A stretch of DNA of 64,000 bases from Anaerolineales bacterium (GTDB lineage Bacteria > Chloroflexota > Anaerolineae > Anaerolineales > UBA6663), in assembly GCA_020850595.1 (NCBI GenBank), contig JADZEK010000034.1:101423-165422 (forward strand), written 5' to 3'. Both the position numbers and the translations under genes were made by a program. Positions 46,735-56,391 of the stretch are shown piece by piece; positions within the stretch are counted from its first letter, which is position 1, and every line of letters starts with the position of its first letter. Below the pieces are notes generated by a model, which saw nothing but the letters and a program-made list of their open reading frames with translations, was not told the DNA's origin and did no database searches.

Positions 46735-47609
46735 ACCGGCTGCTGGTCACGGGCGGCGGGGGCTACCTGGGCCGCCGCCTGGGCCGGCTGGCAGCCGCGC
46801 AGGGCTGGCAGGTGACCAGCAGCTATGTGAGCACCCCGCCGCTAGCGGGGGAGGCCTGGCAGCTCGACCTGACCGACGGCCCGGCCGTGCACGCCGCCGT
46901 GGCGGGGCTGCGGCCCACGGCGATTATCCACACTGCCTGTTCCAACCGCAACGCGGCGCACATTGCCGCCATCCGGCCGGCGGCGCGCCACCTGGCGGAG
47001 GCGGCGCAAGCGGCTGGGGCGCGGCTGGTGCACGTCTCCAGCGACATGGTCTTTGACGGGGAGCACGCGCCGTATGCCGACGATGCGCCACGCGGGCCGC
47101 TGACAGACTACGCGGCCGCCAAGGCCGAGGCCGAGCAGGTGGTGGGCGCTGCGTGTCCGGCAGCGGCGATCGGCCGGCCGTCGCTGATCTGGTCGCTCGA
47201 CCCGCCCGACCGGCAGACAGAGTGGCTGGTGAGCGGGATGCGGCGGGGTGAGCGCGTGACGCTCTTTACCGACGAGGTGCGCTGCCCCATCTACCTGGAC
47301 GACCTGGCGGCGGCGCTGCTGGCGCTGGCAGCTCGGCCCGACCTCAGCGGGCCGTTCAACCTGGGCGGGCGGCAAGCGCTGAACCGGTGGGAGTTCGGTC
47401 TGCGCCTGCTGGCCGCCCTGGGCGTGCCGCGCAGCGCTAACGTGCTCCCGGGGAGTGTGGCGAACAGCGGCCTGCGCCGCCCGCGCGACCTGACGCTACG
47501 GCTGGACCGGGCCACGCAGGCCGGCCTGCCATGCCTGCGCGGCGTGGACGAGGTGTTAGCGGCCCACTCACTCCAAGCGCGGCATGCGTCGCGCATCTGC
47601 GAAGGCTAG
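46731..47609 (+). CDS. RmlD-like NAD(P)-dependent sugar epimerase/reductase
   Basis: 292 residues. TGGGGYLGRRLG at the nucleotide site, HVSSDMVFDGEHAPYADD and DYAAAKAEAE (Tyr/Lys pair) as in dTDP-4-dehydrorhamnose reductase. No other dTDP-rhamnose genes are near, so the substrate may differ. Inserted between rnc and smc, which often stand together. Overlaps rnc by 4 bases. Confidence 0.82.
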   Translation: MNRLLVTGGGGYLGRRLGRLAAAQGWQVTSSYVSTPPLAGEAWQLDLTDGPAVHAAVAGLRPTAIIHTACSNRNAAHIAAIRPAARHLAEAAQAAGARLVHVSSDMVFDGEHAPYADDAPRGPLTDYAAAKAEAEQVVGAACPAAAIGRPSLIWSLDPPDRQTEWLVSGMRRGERVTLFTDEVRCPIYLDDLAAALLALAARPDLSGPFNLGGRQALNRWEFGLRLLAALGVPRSANVLPGSVANSGLRRPRDLTLRLDRATQAGLPCLRGVDEVLAAHSLQARHASRICEG

Positions 47610-47611
47610 CC

Positions 47612-48940
47612 ATGCCCCCCAAGCGCCCTGCCCGCCCCCCCGCTCCGGCGCCACGCCCGCGCCCCGCACGCCAGCCGCCGCGGCCGGCAGCGCCGTCGCC
47701 GCCGCCGGCCGCCAAGGCCGTGCGCCCGCCGTTTCGCCCGGGCGCGGACGATGTGCTCAGCCTGTTTGCCGTCGCTGCGCCGGGGCTGGAGAAGCTGGCC
47801 GCGCAAGAACTGCGGGCGCTGGGGCTGGAGGCCAAGGCTCACAGCGGGGGCGCGGCGTTCAGCGGGCGGCGGGCTGATATGTACCGCGCGAACCTGTGGC
47901 TGCGCACGGCCAGCCGTGTGCTGGTGCGGGTGGGCAGCACCTACGCCGGAAGCTTCTCCGAACTGCGCGACAAGGCGGCGCGCTTCCCATGGGAGGCGTA
48001 CTTGCGGCCGGGCCAGGCTGTGGCGGTGCGCGTGACAAGCCATAAATCGCGGCTGTACCACACCGCTGCGGTGGCCGAGCGCGTGGCGGGGGCGATTGGC
48101 GATGCGCTAGGTCAAGAGGCTGTGTTGCAGCGCGCCGCCAGCGCGGAAGCCGAGGAAGGTAACGCCGGCGGCAACGCGGCGGGCGAGGCGGCGGCCGGAC
48201 CGGCCGCGCAGTTGGTGGTGGCGCGGCTGGTAGACGACCGCTGCACGCTGAGTGTGGATAGTTCGGGGGCGCTGCTGCACCAGCGCGGCTACCGGCTGGC
48301 GACCGCTAAGGCGCCGCTGCGCGAGACGCTGGCCGCCGCCCTGCTGCTGGCGAGCGGCTGGGATAAGCAAGCGCCGCTGGTGGACCCTTTCTGCGGCGCG
48401 GGCACGATCCCGATCGAGGCGGCGTGGCTGGCACAGAACCAGGCACCGGGGCGCGCACGCCGCTTTGCCTTCATGGACTGGCCGGATTACGAGGCCGCGC
48501 GGTGGGCGGCCCTGCTGGCCGAGGCGGAGGCGGCGCGGGTGACCGGCCCGGCCCCGCTCATCTTGGGCTACGACCGCGACGCCGGGGCGATTGGGGCGGC
48601 TCGCGCCAATGCCGGGCGCGCGGGCGTGGCCCAGGCGGTGCAGTTCGGCGAGCAGGCGCTCTCCGCGCTGCAAGCGCCGCCCGGCCGGGGCTGGCTGGTG
48701 ACCAACCCGCCTTACGGCGCGCGCGTGCATTCGGGCGGCGACCTGCGCGACCTGTACGCGCAACTGGGGCATGTGCTGCGGGCGCAGTGCGTGGGCTGGC
48801 AGGCGGGTTTCCTCTGCGGCGACCAGGCGCTGGCGCGCGCCAGCGGGCTGCGCTTCGACCTGGGACGCTCGCTGCACCTGCTGAACGGCGGGCTGCCGGT
48901 AGACTTCCTGCAAGCACGCGTGAGCGCCGAGCCAGCCTGA
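47612..48940 (+). CDS. THUMP-domain RNA N2-guanine methyltransferase, RlmL-type
   Basis: 442 residues. The first 40 are Pro/Ala/Arg-rich and disordered. THUMP and ferredoxin-like region about 48-210, with an Ala/Gly/Glu-rich insert near 172-195. The Rossmann methyltransferase has DPFCGAGTIPIEAA near 256 and NPPYGARV near 366, the (N/D)PPY pocket of base N-methyltransferases. It is similar to the N-terminal half of RlmL (23S rRNA m2G2445); tRNA as target is possible. Confidence 0.83.
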   Translation: MPPKRPARPPAPAPRPRPARQPPRPAAPSPPPAAKAVRPPFRPGADDVLSLFAVAAPGLEKLAAQELRALGLEAKAHSGGAAFSGRRADMYRANLWLRTASRVLVRVGSTYAGSFSELRDKAARFPWEAYLRPGQAVAVRVTSHKSRLYHTAAVAERVAGAIGDALGQEAVLQRAASAEAEEGNAGGNAAGEAAAGPAAQLVVARLVDDRCTLSVDSSGALLHQRGYRLATAKAPLRETLAAALLLASGWDKQAPLVDPFCGAGTIPIEAAWLAQNQAPGRARRFAFMDWPDYEAARWAALLAEAEAARVTGPAPLILGYDRDAGAIGAARANAGRAGVAQAVQFGEQALSALQAPPGRGWLVTNPPYGARVHSGGDLRDLYAQLGHVLRAQCVGWQAGFLCGDQALARASGLRFDLGRSLHLLNGGLPVDFLQARVSAEPA

Positions 48941-49049
48941 GACGCTCACCCCCGGCCCACTGAGTCGCACGACGGATTGTCAGATCGGGCGAGGGAACTA
49001 TACTGTGGCGCGAGGGGTCGGCCGATTTTCATCCACAACGGAGGCAAGT

Positions 49050-49565
49050 ATGTATATCACCGTCATTACGATTCTGCGCGTGCTGCACATTGTCGGCTCG
49101 GTGGCCTGGATTGGCGGCGGGATGTTCCTGGTGAACGTCGTCTTCCCGACCGTGAAAGAGGCCGGCCCCGACGGTGGTAAGTTCATGCAGGCGGTGGGGC
49201 GCAGCGGCCGGTTGTCGCGCCTGTTCGCGATCTCGGCCGTCACCACGTTCCTGTCTGGGTTGGTTCTGTATGGGATGATGCGCTACGACCGGGCGCTGAT
49301 GACGGGCAGCCTGGCGGCGATCACGCTGACCATCGGCGCAGGGCTGGGCCTGCTAGCTTTTCTGCACGGCATTTTTGGCTCGGGCGCGGCAGCTAATCGC
49401 TCGGCGGCGCTGGCCAAGGAAATCGCTGCGCGGAACGCCCCGCCCACTCCGGAGCAGGTGCAGTTGGGCCAAACGCTGGCGGGCGAGAACATGCGGCATG
49501 GCATGATCTCGATGGTGTTGGGCGGGCTGGCGCTGTTGTTCATGGCCGCAGCGCAGACCATTTAG
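49050..49565 (+). CDS. Four-helix membrane protein, DUF2269/CopD-like, paralog 1
   Basis: 171 residues with about four helices. It begins ITILRVLHIVGSVAWIGGGMF, a His-bearing first helix like CopD/DUF2269-type proteins that may hold heme or copper. A matching LAFLHGIFGSGAA lies near 108. GGAGG precedes the ATG by 5 bases. It is clearly homologous to the next gene. Function unknown. Confidence 0.75.
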   Translation: MYITVITILRVLHIVGSVAWIGGGMFLVNVVFPTVKEAGPDGGKFMQAVGRSGRLSRLFAISAVTTFLSGLVLYGMMRYDRALMTGSLAAITLTIGAGLGLLAFLHGIFGSGAAANRSAALAKEIAARNAPPTPEQVQLGQTLAGENMRHGMISMVLGGLALLFMAAAQTI

Positions 49566-49775
49566 CGCCGGGCGCGACCTGGCAATTGAAGGACCCGCTC
49601 GCGCCGTTGAAGGACGAGTGGGCCGCCGGTGGACTGCCCCAGGCGCGCATGCGCGCCCAGCCAGCCGGAAGCAACCGGGACGAGCCTAGCCGCCCCTTGT
49701 CCTCCGCCGATACAGGTTTATACTCTGCCATAGCTGAAATAGGATATTGAACACCAACTATGGAGGGTTTAGGTC

Positions 49776-50300
49776 ATGTCTGTCGGGGCGCTATCCGTCT
49801 TAGGACTGCGATTGGCCCACATTTTCGGCGCGTTTGCGTGGATTGGGGGCGCAATGTTCTTGAACGGGGTGGTCCTCCCGGTCGCGGGCGCGGCTGGGCC
49901 GGACGGGGCGAGGTTCATGAGTTGGGTCGGCCGGACGGGGCGTCTCGTCAATTTTCTGACGGCGGCGGCCATCACGACGGTCGCGGCCGGGCTGCTGCTG
50001 TTCATCCCAACCTCGGGCAACTTTAGCGGGGCCTGGCTGAGTTCAACCCACGGCATCGTCTTGAGCACTGGGGCGGTGATCGGGTTGCTGGCGTTCTTCC
50101 ATGGCATTTTTGGGGCGGGCGCCGCTGCGCGCAAGTCTGGAGCGCTGGCCAAGGAAATGGCGGCGCAGAACGGGCCGCCCACGCCGGAGCAGATGCAGCT
50201 GGCGCAGGCGCTGGGGGCTGCGACCGCGCGCCATGCCATGATCTCGCTGGCATTGGGGGCGGTCACGCTGCTGTTCATGGCCGGCGCAGAGAGCTTCTAG
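49776..50300 (+). CDS. Four-helix membrane protein, DUF2269/CopD-like, paralog 2
   Basis: 174 residues. It shares with paralog 1 the LRLAHIFGAFAWIGGAMFLN start, the LLAFFHGIFGAGAA helix, PPTPEQMQLAQALG and a closing helix LLFMAGAESF. GGAGG stands about 13 bases before the ATG. The two genes arose by tandem duplication and have since diverged. The 210-base spacer between them has its own TATACT box (about 49719), so each may be transcribed separately. Confidence 0.75.
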   Translation: MSVGALSVLGLRLAHIFGAFAWIGGAMFLNGVVLPVAGAAGPDGARFMSWVGRTGRLVNFLTAAAITTVAAGLLLFIPTSGNFSGAWLSSTHGIVLSTGAVIGLLAFFHGIFGAGAAARKSGALAKEMAAQNGPPTPEQMQLAQALGAATARHAMISLALGAVTLLFMAGAESF

Positions 50301-50326
50301 CGCGGCTGGGCTGAGCGCCACTGCGG

Positions 50327-50369
50327 CTGAAGGCCGGTCCCGGCTAGATTACTCGGGGCCGGCCTTCAG
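50327..50369 (+). terminator. Terminator after the second membrane paralog
   Basis: CTGAAGGCCGG (50327-50337) pairs with CCGGCCTTCAG (50359-50369), extended inside by TCCC/GGGG, loop of 13 bases, followed by TCGTTTC. It separates the paralog from smc. Confidence 0.72.
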
Positions 50370-50393
50370 TCGTTTCGGCGAGCTTCAGCATGC

Positions 50394-50399
50394 TATAAT
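50394..50399 (+). promoter_or_regulatory. Candidate -10 box of smc
   Basis: TATAAT just after the terminator, 60 bases before the smc ATG. No clear -35 or Shine-Dalgarno. Confidence 0.48.
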
Positions 50400-50459
50400 C
50401 GCCGCCGGTATCAGCGCTGAAACACCACAGCCCCTTCCCCACAAGGCCCGCCAACCCTT

Positions 50460-53400
50460 ATGCCTTTACGCCTGAAACAACTCGAACTGCAAGGCTACAA
50501 GACGTTCGCCACCAAGAGCGAGTTCGCCTTCTCGGAAGGCATATCGGCCATCGTCGGCCCGAACGGCAGCGGCAAAAGCAACATCGTCGATTCGATTCGG
50601 TGGGTGCTGGGCGAGCAGTCGTTCGGCCTGCTGCGCGGCAAGAAGACGGAGGATATGATCTTTTCCGGGAGCGAGCTGCGGCCGCGGGCCGGCATGGCCC
50701 AGGCCACGCTGACGTTCGACAACGCCGACGGCTGGCTGCCGATTGATTTCAGCGAGGTCTCGATTGCGCGCCGCGCCTACCGCGACGGCGAGAACGAATA
50801 CCTGCTCAACGGCCAGCGCGTGCGGCTGCGCGACATCAGCGAGCTGCTGGCGCGCTGCGGCCTCTCCGAGCGGACGTACACCATCATCGGCCAGGGCCTG
50901 ATTGACACGGCCCTGTCGCTCAAGGCGGAGGAACGCCGCGCTCTGTTCGAGGAGGCGGCGGGCATCGGGGTCTATCGCAACAAGCGCGAGGACGCGCTGC
51001 GCAAGCTCGACAGCACCCAGCGCAACTTGGAGCGCGTGCTCGACATCCTGGCGGAGATCAAGCCACGGCTGCGCTCGCTGGAGCGGCAGGCTCAGCGCGC
51101 CCGCGACTACAACACGGTGAAGGATGACCTGCACGCCGTGCTCAAGCTGTGGTATGGCTACCACTGGCACCATGCGGTGGAAGAGCTGGCTCAGACGCAA
51201 CTGCTGGCCGAGCAGACCAGCGGCGAGTTGGGGGCGATGCAGAGCAAGCAGGACAACTACGACGCTGAGGTGAACGCGCTGCGGGCGCGGCTGGCGCACG
51301 AGCGCGGCCAGCTCAACGCCCAGCGGCTGGAGGGCGCGCGCCTGCTGAGTGAGAGCGAGGCGCTGCGCCGCGAGCTGGCCGTGGCCGACGAGCGCCAGCG
51401 CTCATTGGCGCAGCAGCGCGCCGCGCTAGAGGCCGAGTTGCCTGCCCTGGAGGCGCAGTTGGCCGAGCAAGCCGAGCGCGCCGCCACCGGCCAGGCAGAG
51501 GCCGACCGGCTGGCCGCCGAGGCCCAGGACGCCCAGCGCCAGACGGAGGCCGCCCAGGCCGCGCTGGCGGCCCGGGAGCGCGAGCGCGCGCAGGTACGCC
51601 AGCAAGAAGGTGAAGTGCGGGCCGCCCTGCAGCGCGTGGAGGCACAGTTGGGCGAACGCCGCGCCCGCCACGCCCAACTGCTGGAACGGCACGAGCGACT
51701 CCAGACCAACCGCGCCGAGCAGCAGCAGGCCGTGGCGCAACTGGAGGCCGCCGAGACGCGCGCCCGCGCTGGGGTTGCCGCGGCCAACGCCGCGTTGAAC
51801 GAGCGCCACACGGCGCGGGCCGGGGCTGAGGCGCACCTGGCCGCGCAAGCCGAAGGCGTGCGCTCGGCCGAAAGTGAATTGACCGCGGCCGGTCAGCGCC
51901 TGGCCGCGGCCCAGGCCGAGGCCGCGCGCCTGCGCGCCCGCCACGATGTGCTGGAGCAAGCCCGCGCTCAACTGGCCGGGTTTAGCGGCGGCGCGCGCAC
52001 GCTGCTGGCGCAAGGCTTCGGCACACGCGGCGCGCTGGCCGAACTGCTGACCGTGCCGCCCGAGTTGGAGACGGCGGTGAGCGCGGCCTTGGGAGCGTAT
52101 CTGGAAGCGCTGGTCGTCAGCGACGCGGCGGAGGTGAAAGCCGCACTGGATAGACTCGGCCCGGCCAATGGGCGCGCGGCGCTGCTGCCGCTGCAGCAAC
52201 TGACGGCCCCCGCCCCGGCGACCGCCCCGGAAGGCGACGGCGGCGTGGTCGGTATTGCGGCGCAATTGGTCAGCGCCGAAGCCTGGCTGCGTCCCGCCGT
52301 AGACCTGCTGCTCGGGCAAGTGGTGATTGTGCGCGACGCGGAGGCGGCGCGGCGCGTGCTGGCCGCCGCGGGCCGGCCGGAGGCGCTGGCGGCCGTCACG
52401 CTGGCGGGCGAGGTGTATCTGGCGGCCGGGCCGGTGTTCGCCGGGCGCGAAGCCGCCCCCACGATGCTGGAACAGGCCCGCGAGCGCCGTGAGCTAGCGG
52501 CCGAGTTGGAGCAGGCCGAGCAGCACAGCGCCGCGCTGGCCGAGGCGCACGGCGTGGCGGCCCAGGCCGTGGCCGCGGCGCAGCAGGCGCGCGAGGCCGC
52601 TCAGACGGCCCTGCAAGCCGCGCAAGACGCCGAGCGCCAGGCGACGGTGGCGCGCGACGCGGCCGGGCTGGAAGCCGAGCGGGTGGCTCACGACGCGCAG
52701 TTCCGCCGCCAGCAGGTGGCCCAGCTCGACGCCGAGGCAGGCCAGTTGAGCGAGGCCGCCGCCGCCGCCGAGGTTGACCTGGCCCGGCTGACCGGCGAAC
52801 GCGAAAGTATTGAGGCGCGCCTGGCATCGGCCACGGAGGCCAGCGCCGCCTTTAGCGTGGAGGCCGCCGCGGCCGAGCTGGCGCGCTGGCAGACCGCCGC
52901 CGCAGTGGCCCGACGCGCCCACCAAGACGCGCAGACTCGCACCGCCGAGCTGACCCGCGCGCACATTGCCGCCGCGGGGGTGGTGGCCGACCGCAAGCAG
53001 AAGATCGCCCGCCTCGACGCCGAGGCCGAGCAGACGGCCGCCGCCACCACCGGCGCGCGGGAACAACTGGCCGACCTGGAGGCCGAGCGCGCGCTGCACC
53101 AGGACCGCCTGCGGCCGCGGGAGGCGGAGGTGGCGGCGCTGGAGGTCGAGCAGGCGCAGGTGGAGGCGGGCGACGCCGAGGCACGCGCCGCGCTGCATGC
53201 CGCCGAGCGCCAGAACGCGGCTACGCAGATCGAGCTGGCGCGCAAGCAAGAAGAGATGGAGGGCATGCGCCGGCGCATCGAGGAGGATTTCGGCCTGGTG
53301 GAGTTGGACTATGGCGACGCCGCCAGCGGCCCGACCCCCCTGCCCCTGTATGCGGTGGTGGAAAAGCTGGAGGTGGTGGACAGCCTGCCGGAGGGGCTAG

Positions 53401-54083
53401 AGGAGCAGCTCAACCGCAAGCGCGGCCAACTGCGCCGCATGGGTCTGATCAATCCTGACGCCGAGCGGGAATACGTGGAGGTGGCCGAGCGCCACGAGTT
53501 CTTGACCATGCAGGTGGCCGACCTGGAGGCCGCCCAAACGCAGCTGCGCGAGGTGGTGGCGGAGATGGACGTGCTGATGGAGCGCGACTTCCGCAAGACG
53601 TTTGACGCGGTGGCCAACGAGTTCCGCGAGACGTTCAGCCAACTGTTCGGCGGCGGCTCGGCCAAGCTGCTGCTGACCGACCCGGAGCACCTGAGCACGA
53701 CCGGCGTTGATATCCAGGCACGGCTGCCGGGCCGCCGGCCGCAGGGGCTGGCGATGCTGTCGGGCGGCGAGCGCAGCCTGACGGCCTGCGCGCTGGTGTT
53801 CGCCTTGCTGCGCGTCTCGCCCACGCCATTCTGCGTGCTCGACGAGGTGGACGCCATGCTAGACGAGGCCAACGTGGGCCGTTACCGCGACATGCTGCTC
53901 AACCTGGCGGCGGCCACGCAGTTCATTATCGTGACGCATAACCGCAACACGGTGCAGGTGGCCGACACGGTCTACGGCATCACCATGGGGGCCGACAGCG
54001 CCAGCCAGGTGATGGGCCTGAAGCTGGAGGGGGAGCGCGTGAAGGGCGCCGAACACGCACCCGCCGCCGCGCACCTGAAGTAG
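50460..54083 (+). CDS. smc: Chromosome segregation ATPase SMC
   Basis: 1207 residues, standard SMC length. Walker A GPNGSGKSN at 33-41; long coiled coil to about 510; hinge about 513-673 (FGTRGALAELLTVPPELETA); second coil; signature LSGGERSLTACAL near 1100; Walker B VLDEVDAMLDEANV near 1126. It dimerises and, with ScpA/ScpB (not here), compacts and segregates DNA. The coils are very Ala/Glu/Arg-rich, reflecting the GC content. The rnc-smc link is kept loosely: four genes lie between. Confidence 0.96.
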   Translation: MPLRLKQLELQGYKTFATKSEFAFSEGISAIVGPNGSGKSNIVDSIRWVLGEQSFGLLRGKKTEDMIFSGSELRPRAGMAQATLTFDNADGWLPIDFSEVSIARRAYRDGENEYLLNGQRVRLRDISELLARCGLSERTYTIIGQGLIDTALSLKAEERRALFEEAAGIGVYRNKREDALRKLDSTQRNLERVLDILAEIKPRLRSLERQAQRARDYNTVKDDLHAVLKLWYGYHWHHAVEELAQTQLLAEQTSGELGAMQSKQDNYDAEVNALRARLAHERGQLNAQRLEGARLLSESEALRRELAVADERQRSLAQQRAALEAELPALEAQLAEQAERAATGQAEADRLAAEAQDAQRQTEAAQAALAARERERAQVRQQEGEVRAALQRVEAQLGERRARHAQLLERHERLQTNRAEQQQAVAQLEAAETRARAGVAAANAALNERHTARAGAEAHLAAQAEGVRSAESELTAAGQRLAAAQAEAARLRARHDVLEQARAQLAGFSGGARTLLAQGFGTRGALAELLTVPPELETAVSAALGAYLEALVVSDAAEVKAALDRLGPANGRAALLPLQQLTAPAPATAPEGDGGVVGIAAQLVSAEAWLRPAVDLLLGQVVIVRDAEAARRVLAAAGRPEALAAVTLAGEVYLAAGPVFAGREAAPTMLEQARERRELAAELEQAEQHSAALAEAHGVAAQAVAAAQQAREAAQTALQAAQDAERQATVARDAAGLEAERVAHDAQFRRQQVAQLDAEAGQLSEAAAAAEVDLARLTGERESIEARLASATEASAAFSVEAAAAELARWQTAAAVARRAHQDAQTRTAELTRAHIAAAGVVADRKQKIARLDAEAEQTAAATTGAREQLADLEAERALHQDRLRPREAEVAALEVEQAQVEAGDAEARAALHAAERQNAATQIELARKQEEMEGMRRRIEEDFGLVELDYGDAASGPTPLPLYAVVEKLEVVDSLPEGLEEQLNRKRGQLRRMGLINPDAEREYVEVAERHEFLTMQVADLEAAQTQLREVVAEMDVLMERDFRKTFDAVANEFRETFSQLFGGGSAKLLLTDPEHLSTTGVDIQARLPGRRPQGLAMLSGGERSLTACALVFALLRVSPTPFCVLDEVDAMLDEANVGRYRDMLLNLAAATQFIIVTHNRNTVQVADTVYGITMGADSASQVMGLKLEGERVKGAEHAPAAAHLK

Positions 54084-54099
54084 CGGGCCGCAGAAATGC

Positions 54100-54132
54100 A
54101 ACGGCGCGCCGGGGGAGACCCGGCGCGCCGTT
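54100..54132. terminator. Bidirectional terminator between smc and the foldase gene
   Basis: A perfect 14-bp stem (54100-54113 with 54119-54132), loop GGAGA, followed by TTGATT on the plus strand and TGCATTTCTG on the minus strand. It serves both convergent genes. Confidence 0.85.
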
Positions 54133-54160
54133 TTGATTCGGGCGGGCGGCCGCGCGCTGT

Positions 54161-55486
54161 TTACTGGCCCAACTGCGCGGCGGTCAGGGCCGGTTTGTCG
54201 GGCACGTCGGCGAGCCAGTTGTTGAAGATCTCCACCTTCAGGCGGCCGTCGGGCATGGTCACGGCGCGCTGGGCGGTGAGCCAATCGGTGAGGGCCTGCC
54301 GGCGGGCGGTTTCTAGTTCGGCGGCGGTCAAGGCAGCCTGACGCTTCTCGAGCACCTCGATGAGGTGCCAACCATACTGGCTCTGGACCGGCTCGCTCAA
54401 CTCGCCGACGGGCAGGCTAAAGGCGACGTTCTCAAATTCGGGCACCATTTGGCCTTTGCTAAACCACCCCAGGTCGCCGCCGGGGGTTGTGTCGGACGAG
54501 ACCTGGGAGGCAACCAGGGCAAAGTCTTCGCCGCTGCGCAGGCGAGCGAGCACGGCCAGGGCCGTGGCCTGATCGGGGACCAGGATGTGCCGAGCATGCA
54601 CCTGCTCCTCGGTCGTGGGCACATCGGCCCCGATGGCGGCTTGCAGTTTGTCGCGCAGCAATTGTGTCTCGAGCACGCGGCGGATGCCGGCCTCGGTCAG
54701 GCCGGTCTGCCGGCGCACATCGTCGCCATAGGACTTCACCTCGGTGGCGAAGCCTTGCGTCGTGTAGACCGTCGCAGTCGGCAGCGGGGTGCGGGTAGCG
54801 GTAGCGGTTGGGCTGGGGCCGGGGGTGCTGGTGGCGGTGGGGGTGAGGGTAGCCGTGGGCGTGAGTGTCGGGCTGGGGGTCAGGCTGGGCGCAGCGGTCA
54901 GGGTGGCGGCGCGGGTGGGGTCGGTGGTGGGCGTGGCCGTCAGCGTGGGCGTGAGCGTGGGGGTGGGGGTGAGGGTGGGCGTGGGTGTGCCGTTGGGGTA
55001 GAAGCCAAAGAACTGCTGCCAGGCCTCGTCCAGTTCGGCCGGGCTGACGGTGAGGCCGCGGGCCGCGGCTTCCTGACGGATGAGCTCGTCGTCCACCAGG
55101 CTGCTGAGCACCGAGTTGCCGAGGGTGGCGGCGTCGTTGAGGGAGGCCAGGATTTGGGTTTGCTGCTGGGTAAAGAATTCTTGCGCGCCGAAGAGGGCGA
55201 TGGCCTGTTGGACCTGCACATAGCGGGCGATCAACTGGTAGCGCTGAAACTTGGCGGCTTGGATGAACTCACCCTTTTTGATTTGGGCGTCACCGACGCG
55301 GGCGACGGTTTGTTGAGGCCGGAGCACGGCCTGATCGAAGACACCCAAGGCAATCACGCCCACGACCAGCACAGCGACGGCGATGGCGGCGTAGAGCACG
55401 GACTGGTGCTGGCGGCGCTCGCGCTGGACGCGGGCCAGGTGCTTGCGGGTTGGCGGCGGAACGGGGGCCGCCCCGGACTTACTCAT
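54161..55486 (-). CDS. PpiC/SurA-type peptidyl-prolyl isomerase with Thr/Pro-rich insert
   Basis: 441 residues: one membrane anchor (30-50), a SurA_N-like helical region, then about 75 residues rich in Thr and Pro (about 163-240, repeats of TPTxTLTPTP type). The helical region resumes, then a parvulin domain from about 292 ([14 protein letters not shown] to [12 protein letters not shown]). It folds exported proteins outside the membrane, like PrsA. GGAG precedes the ATG at 55486. It follows rpsR by 122 bases on the same strand. Confidence 0.87.
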   Translation of the reverse strand: MSKSGAAPVPPPTRKHLARVQRERRQHQSVLYAAIAVAVLVVGVIALGVFDQAVLRPQQTVARVGDAQIKKGEFIQAAKFQRYQLIARYVQVQQAIALFGAQEFFTQQQTQILASLNDAATLGNSVLSSLVDDELIRQEAAARGLTVSPAELDEAWQQFFGFYPNGTPTPTLTPTPTLTPTLTATPTTDPTRAATLTAAPSLTPSPTLTPTATLTPTATSTPGPSPTATATRTPLPTATVYTTQGFATEVKSYGDDVRRQTGLTEAGIRRVLETQLLRDKLQAAIGADVPTTEEQVHARHILVPDQATALAVLARLRSGEDFALVASQVSSDTTPGGDLGWFSKGQMVPEFENVAFSLPVGELSEPVQSQYGWHLIEVLEKRQAALTAAELETARRQALTDWLTAQRAVTMPDGRLKVEIFNNWLADVPDKPALTAAQLGQ

Positions 55487-55608
55487 GGACGCAACTCCTT
55501 GTGCAGGTACCCAGAACAAAGACTGGGCATAAGCGACGCCGCGCCCAAGCGCAGCGCCGCCTATGCCCAGCCGGTCAGGCGGACGCCAAGCAGGCGAGCG
55601 AGGCGGGG

Positions 55609-55905
55609 TTAGCGCGCTAACTCGCCGGCGAAGGGCAGCAGCGCCATGTGGCGGGCGCGCTTGATGGCTTCGGCCACCAGGCGCTGATGCCGGGCGCAGG
55701 TGCCGGTCTGGCGGCGGGGGCGAATCTTGCCGCGGTCGGAAACGAGCGAGCGCAGCAGGTCTATGTTCTTGTAGTCAATCGGCTTGTTCTTTTCGGCGCA
55801 GAACTGGCAGACCCGGACGCGGCGCGCTCCGCCGCGGCCCCGGTCTTCGCCTTCTTCTTCGCCGCCTTCTTCATCACGGCCACGCGGCCGGCGTTCTTGT
55901 TCCAC
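55609..55905 (-). CDS. rpsR: 30S ribosomal protein S18
   Basis: 98 residues. The N-terminal 30 are Arg/Glu/Gly-rich and look disordered; the core has [20 protein letters not shown] and TGTCARHQR, the zinc-type Cys pattern. It binds S6 and the central domain of 16S rRNA. GTG start with GGAG 11 bases upstream. Third gene of rpsF-ssb-rpsR. Confidence 0.96.
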   Translation of the reverse strand: MEQERRPRGRDEEGGEEEGEDRGRGGARRVRVCQFCAEKNKPIDYKNIDLLRSLVSDRGKIRPRRQTGTCARHQRLVAEAIKRARHMALLPFAGELAR

Positions 55906-55942
55906 GGTGTGCTACTCCAGTCCACAGGTTTAGGCGCGGGGC

Positions 55943-56353
55943 CTAGAACGGAAACTCGTCTTCTTCAATGGGCGGTTCGTGGGGCAGCGCCCCGCCGGCT
56001 TCGCCGCCCGACCGGGCCGGGCGCTCGCCCAGCATGATCATTTCGTTGGCGACCACTTCGGTCGTGAGGTGCTTTTTGCCTTCCTGATCGTCCCAGCGGC
56101 GTGTCTGCAGGCGGCCTTCGACGTAGACCTGCTGGCCCTTAACCAGGTATTGTTTGCAGATTTCGGCCAGGTTGCCCCAGGCGACCACGCTGAACCATTC
56201 GGTTTCTTCGCGGCGCTCGCCGTCGGGCGAGTTCCAGGTGCGGGTGGTGGCGACGCTAAACGACGTGACGGGCCGCCCAGAGGGGGTGTAGCGCATCTCG
56301 GGTTCGCGGCCCAGGTGGCCGATGATCATGACTTTGTTTAGGCCGCGGGTCAT
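55943..56353 (-). CDS. ssb: Single-stranded DNA-binding protein
   Basis: 136 residues: OB fold starting GLNKVMIIGHLGREPEMRYT, with EWFSVVAWGNLAEICKQYL, and the acidic C-terminal tail ending DEFPF that recruits repair and replication partners. The tail linker is short. GGAG lies before the ATG at 56353; the frame upstream to 56554 is not coding. Confidence 0.96.
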   Translation of the reverse strand: MTRGLNKVMIIGHLGREPEMRYTPSGRPVTSFSVATTRTWNSPDGERREETEWFSVVAWGNLAEICKQYLVKGQQVYVEGRLQTRRWDDQEGKKHLTTEVVANEMIMLGERPARSGGEAGGALPHEPPIEEDEFPF

Positions 56354-56391
56354 GGTGGTGTCTCCTCGGCGCAGCAGCGCAACCCCACAGG

